From Bdellovibrionales bacterium GWA2_49_15 (lineage in GTDB: Bacteria > Bdellovibrionota > Bacteriovoracia > Bacteriovoracales > Bacteriovoracaceae), in assembly GCA_001769855.1 (NCBI GenBank), contig MEPP01000031.1, positions 44,051 to 108,050 on the forward strand: a stretch of 64,000 bases of DNA. The letters run 5' to 3'. The translations under genes were made by a program, and so were the position numbers. Positions 42,572 to 50,656 of this stretch are shown here, in pieces. Below the pieces are notes generated by a model. It did not search any database and had not been told where the DNA came from. It worked only from the letters and a program-made list of their open reading frames with translations. Within the stretch, counting starts at the first letter, position 1. Each line of letters opens with the position of its first letter.

Positions 42572-43509
42572 AAATATTTTTATGGCCCACTTCCCTATTC
42601 CTCTTTGTCTGCACGATCTGCACGGCCTTGGCCACGCCCTGCCCTGGGCCTGAAAATAGTAACCAGCCAACCCAATGTAAAAGCTTGCGCCAGTACTTTT
42701 GCTCCCCTGAGGAAAAAAGAAACGTTCCCGCCATGACCGATGTGGAGTATCAGACCAGTCTGCGAAAATTGCGTACGCCGGAATTCACCGCCCGTCTGCA
42801 AGGACATATACAGGGTGCCATTCAAGAGGAGCGCGCTCTCACGCCAGCGCAGAAGCAAAGCTTATCCCAAAAGGCCAAAGATACTCATCTGGTCTTTGAA
42901 AATGAGGACGCCATGGAGCTGGGCCTCTCGGAAAATGCGCTTCTCTATATCAAAAGTATTCGCATCTTAACCTGCGGTCTTGAAGGCAACGTCACAAATG
43001 CCATGGCCCTCTATGTGGAAAATCGTCGCATCATCTCCGTCTGTCCAGGCCTGGTGAGAAAAATAGTCTCGGCCCAGCAAACCTCTGAGGAGATGGCGGA
43101 CTCCCTTACCTTTGTGCTGGGACATGAGACAGGGCATTTTCTTTTCAAAGAACATGAAGCACTTTATGAAAACTTCAAGGACTGCTTACTCGACAACCCC
43201 ACCCATGAAGGATTGGCCAAGCAAAGCACCATGAATATTTTCAAAATCATCTTTGGCGAACTGCGGGTTGGCCCGCACCTTAATGAAATCGTCGCCGATT
43301 ATTGGGGTAATCGGGCCATGGCCCAGATGATGAAGTCGAACACCCGGGCGGAAACCTTTCGTTCCAATTACAGCTTTATCTGCGGGATTGGAAATGACGA
43401 TGATGGGGAGCATCCCGGGCTGGATTATCGCTTCGACTTTCTCACGCGCAACGACCCTGGAATTGCCGAGGCCTTGCAGTGTCCAATGCGGCCTGGATGC
43501 CGTCTTTAA
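42568..43509 (+). CDS. Secreted zinc metalloprotease (HExxH, M48-like)
   Basis: A 313-residue protein with a signal peptide (IFLWPTSLFLFVCTICTALA). The zinc motif HETGHFLF (H-E-x-x-H) sits in a helix. About 60 residues later NEIVADYWGNRAMAQ offers Glu as third ligand and Asp, as in the E-x-x-A-D of M48/M56-type peptidases. Several Cys are present at the start and end (CKSLRQYFCS, CPMRPGCRL). It follows a coupled small exported protein and is convergent (4-nt overlap) with an NlpC/P60 gene. Probably periplasmic. Confidence 0.87.
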   Translation: MKIFLWPTSLFLFVCTICTALATPCPGPENSNQPTQCKSLRQYFCSPEEKRNVPAMTDVEYQTSLRKLRTPEFTARLQGHIQGAIQEERALTPAQKQSLSQKAKDTHLVFENEDAMELGLSENALLYIKSIRILTCGLEGNVTNAMALYVENRRIISVCPGLVRKIVSAQQTSEEMADSLTFVLGHETGHFLFKEHEALYENFKDCLLDNPTHEGLAKQSTMNIFKIIFGELRVGPHLNEIVADYWGNRAMAQMMKSNTRAETFRSNYSFICGIGNDDDGEHPGLDYRFDFLTRNDPGIAEALQCPMRPGCRL

Positions 43510-43973
43510 AAACCTGAAAATTTTCGAATGCCGACAATGCGCTCGTAATAGTAGCGATTATTGACGTTGTCGATGTGAATGCCGTTGGAAAATGAGGCGT
43601 GCACAAAATAACCTTTGCCCACATAAATTCCCACGTGATCCACTCTTCGGCTACCGGGATTTTTCATGGAAAAGAAAATCAAATCCGCCTCGCGCACGCT
43701 GGTGGGGCCAAGATAAGCCGTTAATCTAAACTGATCACCGGACACACGGGGGACCGCCAGTCCCGCACGATGGTAAACAAGCTGCACAAAGCCAGAACAA
43801 TCAAGACCGGTTTGAGGATTTGTGCCACCCCAGAGGTAAGGAATGCTCAAATAATCCATGGTACTGCGGACGATGGCCTGTCTGGCTTCCTTGATAGTTC
43901 TGCCCGGAACGGATTCCATCCCAAAACACAAGAAGCTCAGAACCAAAAGTGTGCGAACTTTCCATTTCAACAT
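43506..43973 (-). CDS. NlpC/P60 cell-wall peptidase
   Basis: A 155-residue protein made of a signal segment (LLVLSFLCFGMESVPG) and a single NlpC/P60 domain: catalytic Cys in GLDCSGFVQLVYHRAG, His in RVDHVGIYVGKGYFVHAS, with a later polar residue completing the triad. Such enzymes cleave gamma-D-Glu-diaminopimelate peptides in peptidoglycan. No SH3 or LysM binding domain is fused. Export suggests action on the cell's own wall or, in a predator, on prey wall. Confidence 0.92.
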   Translation of the reverse strand: MLKWKVRTLLVLSFLCFGMESVPGRTIKEARQAIVRSTMDYLSIPYLWGGTNPQTGLDCSGFVQLVYHRAGLAVPRVSGDQFRLTAYLGPTSVREADLIFFSMKNPGSRRVDHVGIYVGKGYFVHASFSNGIHIDNVNNRYYYERIVGIRKFSGF

Positions 43974-44035
43974 GTCAAAAGACCATCAATTTATTCTTTC
44001 AAAATATAATATATTGCAATATAGTAATTCCCACA

Positions 44036-44794
44036 ATGAAAAATTCAATCATCACGTCTCTTACTGTCGTTTGTTACACCTTTTGCGCCTTGAGTAGCAC
44101 CGCTGTCATGTCGGCGGAACTCCCTAATTTTAAAAATCAAGGGGCCTGGACGAGCGGCGATAAAAAAGCTTTTATTGATTATCTCGAGTCGGGAAAACAA
44201 GCACCGATTTCTGGAAATGTTCAGACTCCTCAGCAATCTGTCGAGCCACGATCCGAAGATGCCATCAACTTTGATTTCGGCAAGGCCATGTATGTCAATT
44301 TCAGCGTGCTGACAAATTCCATGTACACGGTTGGCTCTGACAACGTCAGGCACTCCGTTTCAAATAACCTAGGTGCCAAAATCTTAGTCGGTGGGCATAT
44401 CTTTTCCTGGGTCAGAAGTTATTTTGGCATGCAGTACTCCGGCATGGATCAGAAGATGAAAAATGGCCAAAAGGCACGACTTAATCATTATGAATTCCCG
44501 GCCGGTTTTGAGCTCGCGCTCATACCTCTGGGCACTCCCCACACACGTTACGTTCTGTTGCGTGGTGGAGTGGCGGCCCACTACATTGAGGGGAATCGTC
44601 GCGATGCCGATTTCGACACAACACTGTTGGGTCTGCGGGGAACATGGAACGGCGGACTGGGCTACGAATGGCAAATTGCCGAAACCAACGTGCGCGTAAA
44701 TCTCCTTCTCGAGGGCTTTAAATCCATGAGCAAGGAGAATGGCTCCAAATATATTGGTGCCGGTCTGACTTCCGGCGTGGCCTACACGTTTTAG
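44036..44794 (+). CDS. Outer-membrane beta-barrel-like protein
   Basis: ATG 44036 is chosen because it gives a signal peptide (SLTVVCYTFCALSSTAVMSA); the upstream frame to 43949 overlaps the neighbouring gene. The 252-residue product ends in alternating strands and Phe (YIGAGLTSGVAYTF), typical of small porin-like or OmpA-like barrels of about 8 strands (MYVNFSVLTNSMYTVG, WVRSYFGMQYSGMD, NGGLGYEWQIAET). An AT-rich palindromic stretch (ATATTGCAATAT, 44011-44022) lies just upstream. No named family. Confidence 0.8.
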   Translation: MKNSIITSLTVVCYTFCALSSTAVMSAELPNFKNQGAWTSGDKKAFIDYLESGKQAPISGNVQTPQQSVEPRSEDAINFDFGKAMYVNFSVLTNSMYTVGSDNVRHSVSNNLGAKILVGGHIFSWVRSYFGMQYSGMDQKMKNGQKARLNHYEFPAGFELALIPLGTPHTRYVLLRGGVAAHYIEGNRRDADFDTTLLGLRGTWNGGLGYEWQIAETNVRVNLLLEGFKSMSKENGSKYIGAGLTSGVAYTF

Positions 44795-44815
44795 TCGCTA
44801 CACTCTGAGGTTTTC

Positions 44816-46009
44816 ATGCCAGACAAAAAAGTTGTCATTGTTGGGGGTGGCATCTCGGGCCTAAGCTTTGCCTCACAGGCGATTCAGGCAGGATACCAAA
44901 CGACTCTCATCGAAAGCACGGATCGCATGGGAGGCTGCTTTGACTCTCACCGCTTGCAAGATTTCAGTATCGAGCTGGGTGCCCATACCTGCTACAACTC
45001 TTATCGCGGCCTGATTTCCATTATTGAGAAATATGGCCTGGTCGACTCACTTCTCAAAAGAAATAAAGTTTCTTTTAAAGTTTATCACAATGGCAAAATC
45101 GAAAAGATCGTTAAACACCTTTCGTTTCTGGAAATATTTTCTTCACTTCCCAAGATCTTTCAGGCCAAAAAAAATCAACTCTCGGTCAAAGATTTTTATC
45201 AAACCATTCTTGGAAGTCGCAATTATAAAAATATTTTAGGCCCATCGTTTAATGCCGTTTTATCCCAAGATGCGGGCCCCTTTCCTGCCGATTCACTTTT
45301 CAAAAAAAGAGAGCGGCGCAAGGATATTTTTCGCAGCTACACCCTTCAGGCCGGACTGCAGGCCATTACGGATAAGGTGTCTCAGGATAAGAGGCTCACG
45401 ACCTTGACCAGCTGTACGGTTAAAACCATGGAGCAAAACGGCCCGCGCTTTCAGCTCAAACTAAGTAATGAGACCGAACTCACCGCCGACGCCCTGGTGT
45501 TTGCCACCCCCGTGTCTCAATCGGCGGCCTATTTGAAAGACCTAAACCCCGCCCTGGCGCGTGAGCTTGCCAAGATTGAAACCGCCTCGGTGGAATCGGT
45601 GGGTGTTATGGTGGATAAGACTAAAGTTAAGCATCCTCCTTTTGCCGGACTCATTCCCACCGATGACAATTTCTTTTCCGTAGTTTCCCGGGATGTCATT
45701 ACCCATAATAAATTTCGTGGCTTTACCTTTCATTTTCGTCCTGGGCTTCTGGACAAAAAGCAAAAGATGGCGAAAATTTGCGAGGTTCTTGAGATAAAGC
45801 AAAATGATCTCGCCTCCACCGCCGAGCGGGTGCGCGTCCTTCCCAAGTTAAATATGCAGCACAAAGATATTTTGGCCAAAATTGACCAGGCCCTGGCAGG
45901 CGGCAATATTTATCTCACCGGAAATTACTTTCAAGGACTGGCTATTGAAGATTGTATTAATCGCTCCTTTGCGGAGTTTGAAAGGCTAAGCCGACAATTG
46001 CCCACTTAG
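44816..46009 (+). CDS. FAD-dependent amine oxidase/protoporphyrinogen oxidase-like flavoprotein
   Basis: A 397-residue protein with the N-terminal dinucleotide-binding fingerprint VVIVGGGISGLSFASQAIQAGY, the ESTDRMGG second FAD contact, and a C-terminal GNYFQGLAIEDCI motif typical of the amine oxidase/PPO/desaturase superfamily. Length is slightly short for that family. Could oxidise protoporphyrinogen, a carotenoid or an amine; the residues do not decide. Good ribosome binding site (TGAGG). It follows the barrel gene by 21 bp, possibly in one transcript. Confidence 0.85.
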   Translation: MPDKKVVIVGGGISGLSFASQAIQAGYQTTLIESTDRMGGCFDSHRLQDFSIELGAHTCYNSYRGLISIIEKYGLVDSLLKRNKVSFKVYHNGKIEKIVKHLSFLEIFSSLPKIFQAKKNQLSVKDFYQTILGSRNYKNILGPSFNAVLSQDAGPFPADSLFKKRERRKDIFRSYTLQAGLQAITDKVSQDKRLTTLTSCTVKTMEQNGPRFQLKLSNETELTADALVFATPVSQSAAYLKDLNPALARELAKIETASVESVGVMVDKTKVKHPPFAGLIPTDDNFFSVVSRDVITHNKFRGFTFHFRPGLLDKKQKMAKICEVLEIKQNDLASTAERVRVLPKLNMQHKDILAKIDQALAGGNIYLTGNYFQGLAIEDCINRSFAEFERLSRQLPT

Positions 46010-46102
46010 AACACCTGTAAAAATTACATAAAAAAGCAACGACCCGAACTTCTCCCCTATAATCTTGAGGATTAAATACACCCAGAACAGGAGATGCAGC
46101 CA

Positions 46103-46900
46103 GTGCATGCAAAGCAATTATTTTTGTTGGTCATGGTCTGCCTGGCCGCTTCGGCCCTGATGGCGGAGGACACTTCGCAAATCAAATCTACCTTTGATCA
46201 AAAGGGCAGCTCTTCAATGTATTTTCATCGAGTGCTGCCCTTTGCCTTCTTGGCCGGCAAGCAAAACGACGTACCTTACGCAGCCAAGCCTGAGGCCACC
46301 AGTACGATTATTGGAGTTGGTCTCAGCGCAGAAATTTATGCTAATTTTTCTTTAGGTTTAAGCTATCAAACCGGACCATCGGATTCACAAAAGTCGGAGA
46401 CGAACAGGGACGAAGATATTAAGGATGCATCCGGCAAAGCAATTCGTTTGGTCAATCGCGACATCACCTATGAATTTAATGAAAATAAAATGCTCACATA
46501 TTCATTGGAGTATCGAATCCATGTGGGCGGGGACGTCATGATTGTGCCCTTTATGAGTTATGCTCGGACCGACGGAAAAGTTTCCGCGACAAGATTCGAT
46601 ATGACAGACCGAGTGAAGCCACTTCTCTTTAGTAAGCATAATAGATATACCTTAACTTCGGAAAATCCTTATCAAAAAACAGTTCTTAGCATTGGAAATC
46701 GTGTCTTTTTAAAGAACCATGTTTTTTTTGAAGGGCGTTTTTTGCATGAGCGCTTAAACTTTAATGGGGCCAGCAGAAATATCAATACGGATGGTGAGGC
46801 CATCGCTTTTTCTGAGCAAGATTTTTACTTTGAAAGGGCCTCTTCTCAGTCAACATACACAGATAATGTCATGCAACTTGCAGTGGGTGTCTACTTTTAA
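46103..46900 (+). CDS. Outer-membrane beta-barrel-like protein
   Basis: GTG 46103 is preferred to ATG 46094 because the AGGAG site (46089-46093) would abut the ATG but lies 9 nt before the GTG. The 265-residue product has a signal peptide (LFLLVMVCLAASALMA) and strand-rich body (IYANFSLGLSYQTG, LTYSLEYRIHVGGDVMIVPFMSYART) ending in VGVYF, the usual barrel signature. No named family. Convergent with the Cys-rich gene at 46905. Confidence 0.78.
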   Translation: MHAKQLFLLVMVCLAASALMAEDTSQIKSTFDQKGSSSMYFHRVLPFAFLAGKQNDVPYAAKPEATSTIIGVGLSAEIYANFSLGLSYQTGPSDSQKSETNRDEDIKDASGKAIRLVNRDITYEFNENKMLTYSLEYRIHVGGDVMIVPFMSYARTDGKVSATRFDMTDRVKPLLFSKHNRYTLTSENPYQKTVLSIGNRVFLKNHVFFEGRFLHERLNFNGASRNINTDGEAIAFSEQDFYFERASSQSTYTDNVMQLAVGVYF

Positions 46901-46904
46901 AAGC

Positions 46905-47192
46905 TTATAAACATTCGCAAACCGGCCGGTCCATAAAGGTACGCGACTGACTACAAACCCCTCGGCCTTTATCTTTTTTCACACAGGCCTTGTTCAGAAA
47001 GTTGCCCTTACAGCTTTCATCGGAAAACGAACTCTCGCATGCTGTTTTGCCGGGGCCACCAGTCCCCGCTTCACAGGTGACCTTCGTTTCTGTGCTGGCC
47101 TTGATAATCACAGAGTCACCATCTTTTAAATGCAATTCGGCAGCCAAGGTTGAAAATGAAAAGAGTAGAAGTATCAGGCCGAGAGCTTTCAT
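46905..47192 (-). CDS. Small Cys-rich secreted protein
   Basis: ATG 47192 gives a signal peptide (LGLILLLFSFSTLAA); an ATG at 47213 would extend it. The mature part of about 78 residues has nine Cys (VTCEAGT, TACESS, ESCKG, KACVKK, GVCSQ, VCECL), so it is probably held by four disulfides in the periplasm or outside. No toxin or inhibitor family can be recognised by eye. It is 12 bp from the next gene upstream on the same strand. Confidence 0.78.
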   Translation of the reverse strand: MKALGLILLLFSFSTLAAELHLKDGDSVIIKASTETKVTCEAGTGGPGKTACESSFSDESCKGNFLNKACVKKDKGRGVCSQSRTFMDRPVCECL

Positions 47193-47225
47193 GGGTAATC
47201 CTTTGTTAAACAAATTTTTAAAACT

Positions 47226-47504
47226 CTATTTTGCATTTCGGTTCAGCAATCGTCCCAGAAACTCATCGACGAAGACATATCCCGCTGTACAAAGCGGCAC
47301 CATCACGAACCACCCGACAAGAAATCCCCAGTGGAATAGATCAAATCGCTCTGGAAGGACCTTCGGAATCGCCGAAGAAAAAGAGATATTCTCATTCTCC
47401 GACAAACTATAAGCGGCGTAGGCATACACTATCAGGGCCAAGGAATACATGATGACGATTGAAATCGCGAGAGTTTCCTTAAAGGATGCAAATTTTGCTT
47501 TCAT
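47226..47504 (-). CDS. Small two-helix membrane protein
   Basis: A 92-residue protein with two hydrophobic helices (TLAISIVIMYSLALIVYAYAAY and WGFLVGWFVMVPLCTAGYVFV) joined by a loop of about 30 residues, and a basic C-terminus (RLLNRNAK). No family recognised. Its start overlaps the HNH paralogue stop by 4 nt, so it is probably translated from the same mRNA. The pairing of a nuclease-like gene and a tiny membrane protein is unusual but might be incidental. Confidence 0.7.
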   Translation of the reverse strand: MKAKFASFKETLAISIVIMYSLALIVYAYAAYSLSENENISFSSAIPKVLPERFDLFHWGFLVGWFVMVPLCTAGYVFVDEFLGRLLNRNAK

Positions 47505-48316
47505 AAAACGCCTTGGCCTTTTAAATTATAATACACCATCCGATTATGTTGCGGACAGAGGACGCGCATATTTTGCCGCGTCGTTCCTCCGCCCAGAAAG
47601 TGCGGAACGATATGGTCGCACTGAAGAAAATGTTGGTTATCGCAACGCTTGCCATTGATCTGACTGACATACTGGCAGCGGTGCTCGGCCTCTTTTAAAA
47701 GTTCACGCCGCAAAACAACCCCGGCCGTCCGCGCAGTTGGCGATTGTCGAACTTTCGTTTGCTCTTTTCTTTCTTGAGACTCACATAATTTTTTAATGGC
47801 GCTGGCATCTTTAGGTTCGCCAAGCTTAGCCTTGGTTTTTACCCAAAGTTGATACGTGTCTTCGTCCATCTCAATTTTTACCACACGTTTTTTACTCTCC
47901 AACTTAAAATATCCGCGCAATTTCGTTTCGGCCTCCGCAGCGGAAATGGTTTCTTCTTGAATCAGGTTGAGTGCAGCAACATTCTGCTCATGCGTCGCCT
48001 GGGCCTCTTTGGATACGCGTTCCAAGAGCGATAAGTTGCTCAAGTTGAGCTGTCCTCTTTCGACCATCGGTTGTGCCTCGGGTGTCTTTTTAATAAAGCG
48101 CATGGCCTCAATCCTACGCTGCGCTGAGGCCTCGGAGTAACCCAGCACTTTCACGGCAAAGAGAAAGATACTGCCATACCCAAGTTCAAGATAAAGTTTC
48201 CGCGCTTCAATTTCCAGCAGATGCTCCAAGACCTTTGAGAGAATGCGGTTTTCCTCTTTGATAAGATTTTTTGTATTTTGCACTAAGACTTCGTTCTTAA
48301 GATTTTTTAAATTCAT
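47501..48316 (-). CDS. HNH endonuclease-domain protein (second paralogue)
   Basis: A 271-residue homologue of the protein at 32546-33370. The N-terminal part shares the LEHLLEIEARKLYLELGYGSIF-type segment and LGYSEASAQRRIEAMRF (the other protein has LGYSEAESWTRIQAMKL). The C-terminal HNH domain has CQYVSQINGKRCDNQHFLQCDHIVPHFLGGG and RVLCPQHNRM. Ribosome binding site GGAGG precedes ATG 48316. Overlap with the downstream membrane-protein gene suggests cotranscription. It borders an AT-rich region. Confidence 0.87.
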   Translation of the reverse strand: MNLKNLKNEVLVQNTKNLIKEENRILSKVLEHLLEIEARKLYLELGYGSIFLFAVKVLGYSEASAQRRIEAMRFIKKTPEAQPMVERGQLNLSNLSLLERVSKEAQATHEQNVAALNLIQEETISAAEAETKLRGYFKLESKKRVVKIEMDEDTYQLWVKTKAKLGEPKDASAIKKLCESQERKEQTKVRQSPTARTAGVVLRRELLKEAEHRCQYVSQINGKRCDNQHFLQCDHIVPHFLGGGTTRQNMRVLCPQHNRMVYYNLKGQGVL

Positions 48317-48823
48317 AGGACCTCCGATCGTTTGTATCTATATATCACAGTTTTTTTCGCGAAATTCGGCGTGTTATTTTTCGCTATAGACTTCTCGCGG
48401 AAAAAATTGGTTATCGACCGGCCATAAAGATTTACCCACTCTTAAAGCTGAAATCTTCGCGCCTAATACTGTGTTACGAAGGAATTATTTTTTTGAGTGC
48501 TCAAGTCAAGTGCATGACATTGACAAAAATAATACTTACTTTAATAAAATTTTTCTTACATCGCCGTGCCGACAGATCAATTGATTGTTACTTTTATTAT
48601 TTAAACACTGGCCTTAGTCTCTTAATGCTTTTTTTTCTTTTTCTCAGTTTAAAATTTAAGAAGAATTTTCATTTTTGAATGCGATAATATCCTTGATTAA
48701 ATAACGAAAAAGATAACACTTTGCTTAAGGAGCTTAGTGTCGGATACTTTTAATGGTTTAATCATTAGGGTTACACTGGGCCGTGATGTTTTAGAATATT
48801 CTGTAGGTATCGGGCGTAGGTCA
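48317..48823. other. 507-bp AT-rich intergenic region
   Basis: No supported gene. The palindrome TTTCGCGAAA lies at 48355-48364 and several TTTTTCGC/CGCGAAAAA repeats lie close to the HNH start. The rest, roughly 48480-48800, is distinctly AT-rich compared with the window and contains only short frames without ribosome binding sites. It appears to be the left part of the AT-rich patch that includes the next two genes. Confidence 0.55.
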
Positions 48824-49396
48824 ATGAAACACTTGTATATATTAATTTTCTTCATATTTGTAAGCAGTTGTTCTACGAGTATTGCATATAATCCCCAATA
48901 CTTTGTAAAATTTGAAAAAGACTCAACCCCATTGAAAAAATCAAAGCATTGTTTTGTGTATAAAAACAAAATTGAAAGTGAATTTAAAAAATATTATCCA
49001 CAAAGTGATGCTGGCGGGTATCGGCACTTGCTGATTGATTTTGGCACAACTTCAAATTCAATTCTCAGTACCGTCCTTGCCACATATGTCTATAATGAAG
49101 AATGCAAAGACACCAACAAGCCTGCAACACTCGCGGACGACTACTATAAGTTAGTTATTACTAAATTCACATACACCTACCAAGGTGTCTTCTCTCTAGT
49201 GCCTTATGTGGAGATAGATTACACCCTGCTTTATATTATTAATCACCAACATGGTGTGCTCAAAACAACCGTCAGTAGTAATGAAAAAGAGGGTTATGGA
49301 AGTGCAAACCGGGCTTCAGAACATTTTGAACAAATTATTCATGAAATTTTATACCTAGATCTAAAGCGCAATATTGAAAAGCTTCACTCAAGGTAA
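48824..49396 (+). CDS. Lipoprotein of unknown function (first of a pair)
   Basis: ATG 48824 gives a lipoprotein signal (HLYILIFFIFVSSC, lipobox VSSC); the upstream open frame to 48737 adds no signal. The 190-residue product has a mixed alpha/beta body (CFVYKNKIESEFKKYYPQ, GVFSLVPYVEIDYTLLYIIN). Base composition is low in GC and codons are A/T-ending, unlike neighbours. The second lipoprotein gene follows after 4 bp. No family recognised; likely acquired by transfer. Confidence 0.75.
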   Translation: MKHLYILIFFIFVSSCSTSIAYNPQYFVKFEKDSTPLKKSKHCFVYKNKIESEFKKYYPQSDAGGYRHLLIDFGTTSNSILSTVLATYVYNEECKDTNKPATLADDYYKLVITKFTYTYQGVFSLVPYVEIDYTLLYIINHQHGVLKTTVSSNEKEGYGSANRASEHFEQIIHEILYLDLKRNIEKLHSR

Positions 49397-49400
49397 CGCA

Positions 49401-49946
49401 ATGACATCATTTCTGACCATATTGTGGCCGCTAATTCTTTCTGCATGTGCAAATTTGAACCCAGCAACTCACATCAATATTGCTGACGAAGCATATCCTT
49501 TTACTATAAAAACTAAAATTATATATACCAGAGACTCACAGGAACTCTCTCGTAACGCATGGCTTTATCACAAACTCACAGAGAATGTTGAATCTGCATT
49601 GAAGTTTATTAAACCTATACCTCCAGAGATTACAAGCGTCGGCGCACCTGCACAGAATGTAGTGATCTATGTTTCAAAAAAAGAGACTCCGATTTCACCA
49701 CTATTGTGCGGGCTCACTTTCGGTTTATGGCCCACTCGTGAGACCGCGCTATATGAAATCACCGGAGTTTTGTACGATAATCAGGGTAATGAAATAAACC
49801 GCAGTCAAATAAGGAAAGAGCAGGTTATCTGGTATCAAACATTTCTTATATTTGTTATGCCGTTCAAACCACCATTCGACTATGAGGAAGAAATCATTAA
49901 ATTTTTAATTCATGAGTCACTTCAGCAATTGAATGGCCCAAAATGA
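49401..49946 (+). CDS. Lipoprotein of unknown function (second of a pair)
   Basis: ATG 49401 follows AAGG and gives the signal FLTILWPLILSAC (lipobox LSAC). The 181-residue product has a body of beta strands around KETPISPLLCGLTFGLWPTRETALYEITGVLYD, which reads like the compact domain of small periplasmic lipoproteins. Same AT-rich composition as its upstream partner, with 4 bp between them. No family recognised; the pair is probably one operon. Confidence 0.73.
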   Translation: MTSFLTILWPLILSACANLNPATHINIADEAYPFTIKTKIIYTRDSQELSRNAWLYHKLTENVESALKFIKPIPPEITSVGAPAQNVVIYVSKKETPISPLLCGLTFGLWPTRETALYEITGVLYDNQGNEINRSQIRKEQVIWYQTFLIFVMPFKPPFDYEEEIIKFLIHESLQQLNGPK

Positions 49947-49985
49947 TTTAGGAGCGCTCAATTTCGAAGTGTATCTTTGCTAATT

Positions 49986-50005
49986 CTCTTTTTTGCAAAA
50001 AAGAG
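49986..50005. repeat. Perfect 20-bp palindrome
   Basis: CTCTTTTTTGCAAAAAAGAG reads the same on both strands, with no loop. It lies 40 bp after the lipoprotein pair. It could be a weak bidirectional terminator (the stem can form only with a small central loop) or a DNA-binding site. Confidence 0.85.
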
Positions 50006-50122
50006 TTCGGCATTGATTTCTTTTATTTGGATATTTTGCATTCTAAAAGAAGGAGAATTATTGCCTTTTTTCATAGAACAATATATCGCATGCACGGAAA
50101 ATGCATACTAACAATTTCGGCC

Positions 50123-50608
50123 CTAAGCCCCACAGCACTTCTTAAACTTCTTCCCCGACCCACAGGTACAAGGCTCATTCCTCCCGACTTTCGGAGTGGC
50201 CTGTATGAGCGGCGTTTTGAAAACTTTGCCGTCGACGAAATACCAAACGCCATCCTCTTTTTGAAAGGTGGATCGTTCGTGGTGGGTGTGCTCGATATTT
50301 TTGTGGCGGTAGGTGGCCTTGAATTCCACTACGCCGGCTTGATCTTGGAGGCCGCCGTTTTTGGTGTCGAGAATTTGTAGGCCAAGCCAGGTGGAATCCT
50401 GCGCCCACTCGCGGGTGCCCTTCTCATCAAAATCCTCGCTGCCTTTGGCATGCTGGGTTTTCTTTATGTAATCCACATTGCAACTGCAATAGGCACTGTA
50501 GCGCGCGCGCATGGTGGCCTCGGCGGTCGGTGGCTGTGCTGTGCCCTTGATAAAAGGCTCACAGCATTCCTTAAATTCTTTTTTATTTCCACAAAAACAA
50601 TCGGCCAT
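50123..50608 (-). CDS. YchJ-family SEC-C zinc-binding protein
   Basis: ATG 50608 has GAGGGG upstream and begins the family-typical [16 protein letters not shown]. The 161-residue protein has an N-terminal SEC-C-like CxCG...CC motif, a central YchJ domain ([20 protein letters not shown]) and a C-terminal SEC-C motif [17 protein letters not shown]. This is the UPF0225/YchJ layout. Cytoplasmic; function not established, with zinc or protein binding expected. Confidence 0.93.
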   Translation of the reverse strand: MADCFCGNKKEFKECCEPFIKGTAQPPTAEATMRARYSAYCSCNVDYIKKTQHAKGSEDFDEKGTREWAQDSTWLGLQILDTKNGGLQDQAGVVEFKATYRHKNIEHTHHERSTFQKEDGVWYFVDGKVFKTPLIQATPKVGRNEPCTCGSGKKFKKCCGA

Positions 50609-50656
50609 ATAAAAAACCCCTCGTGCTTGCCTACGCATTCTGCTCCGGCAGTGTCC

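Noticed and set aside
48493..48678. Hydrophobic 61-residue frame starting at TTG in the AT-rich gap
   Set aside because: Weak start context and hydrophobicity expected from AT-rich sequence; not enough to call a gene.
50039..50111. GAAGGAG followed by a TTG-started 16-codon frame
   Set aside because: Good Shine-Dalgarno but a non-ATG start and no promoter or conservation evidence; partly convergent on the YchJ gene.
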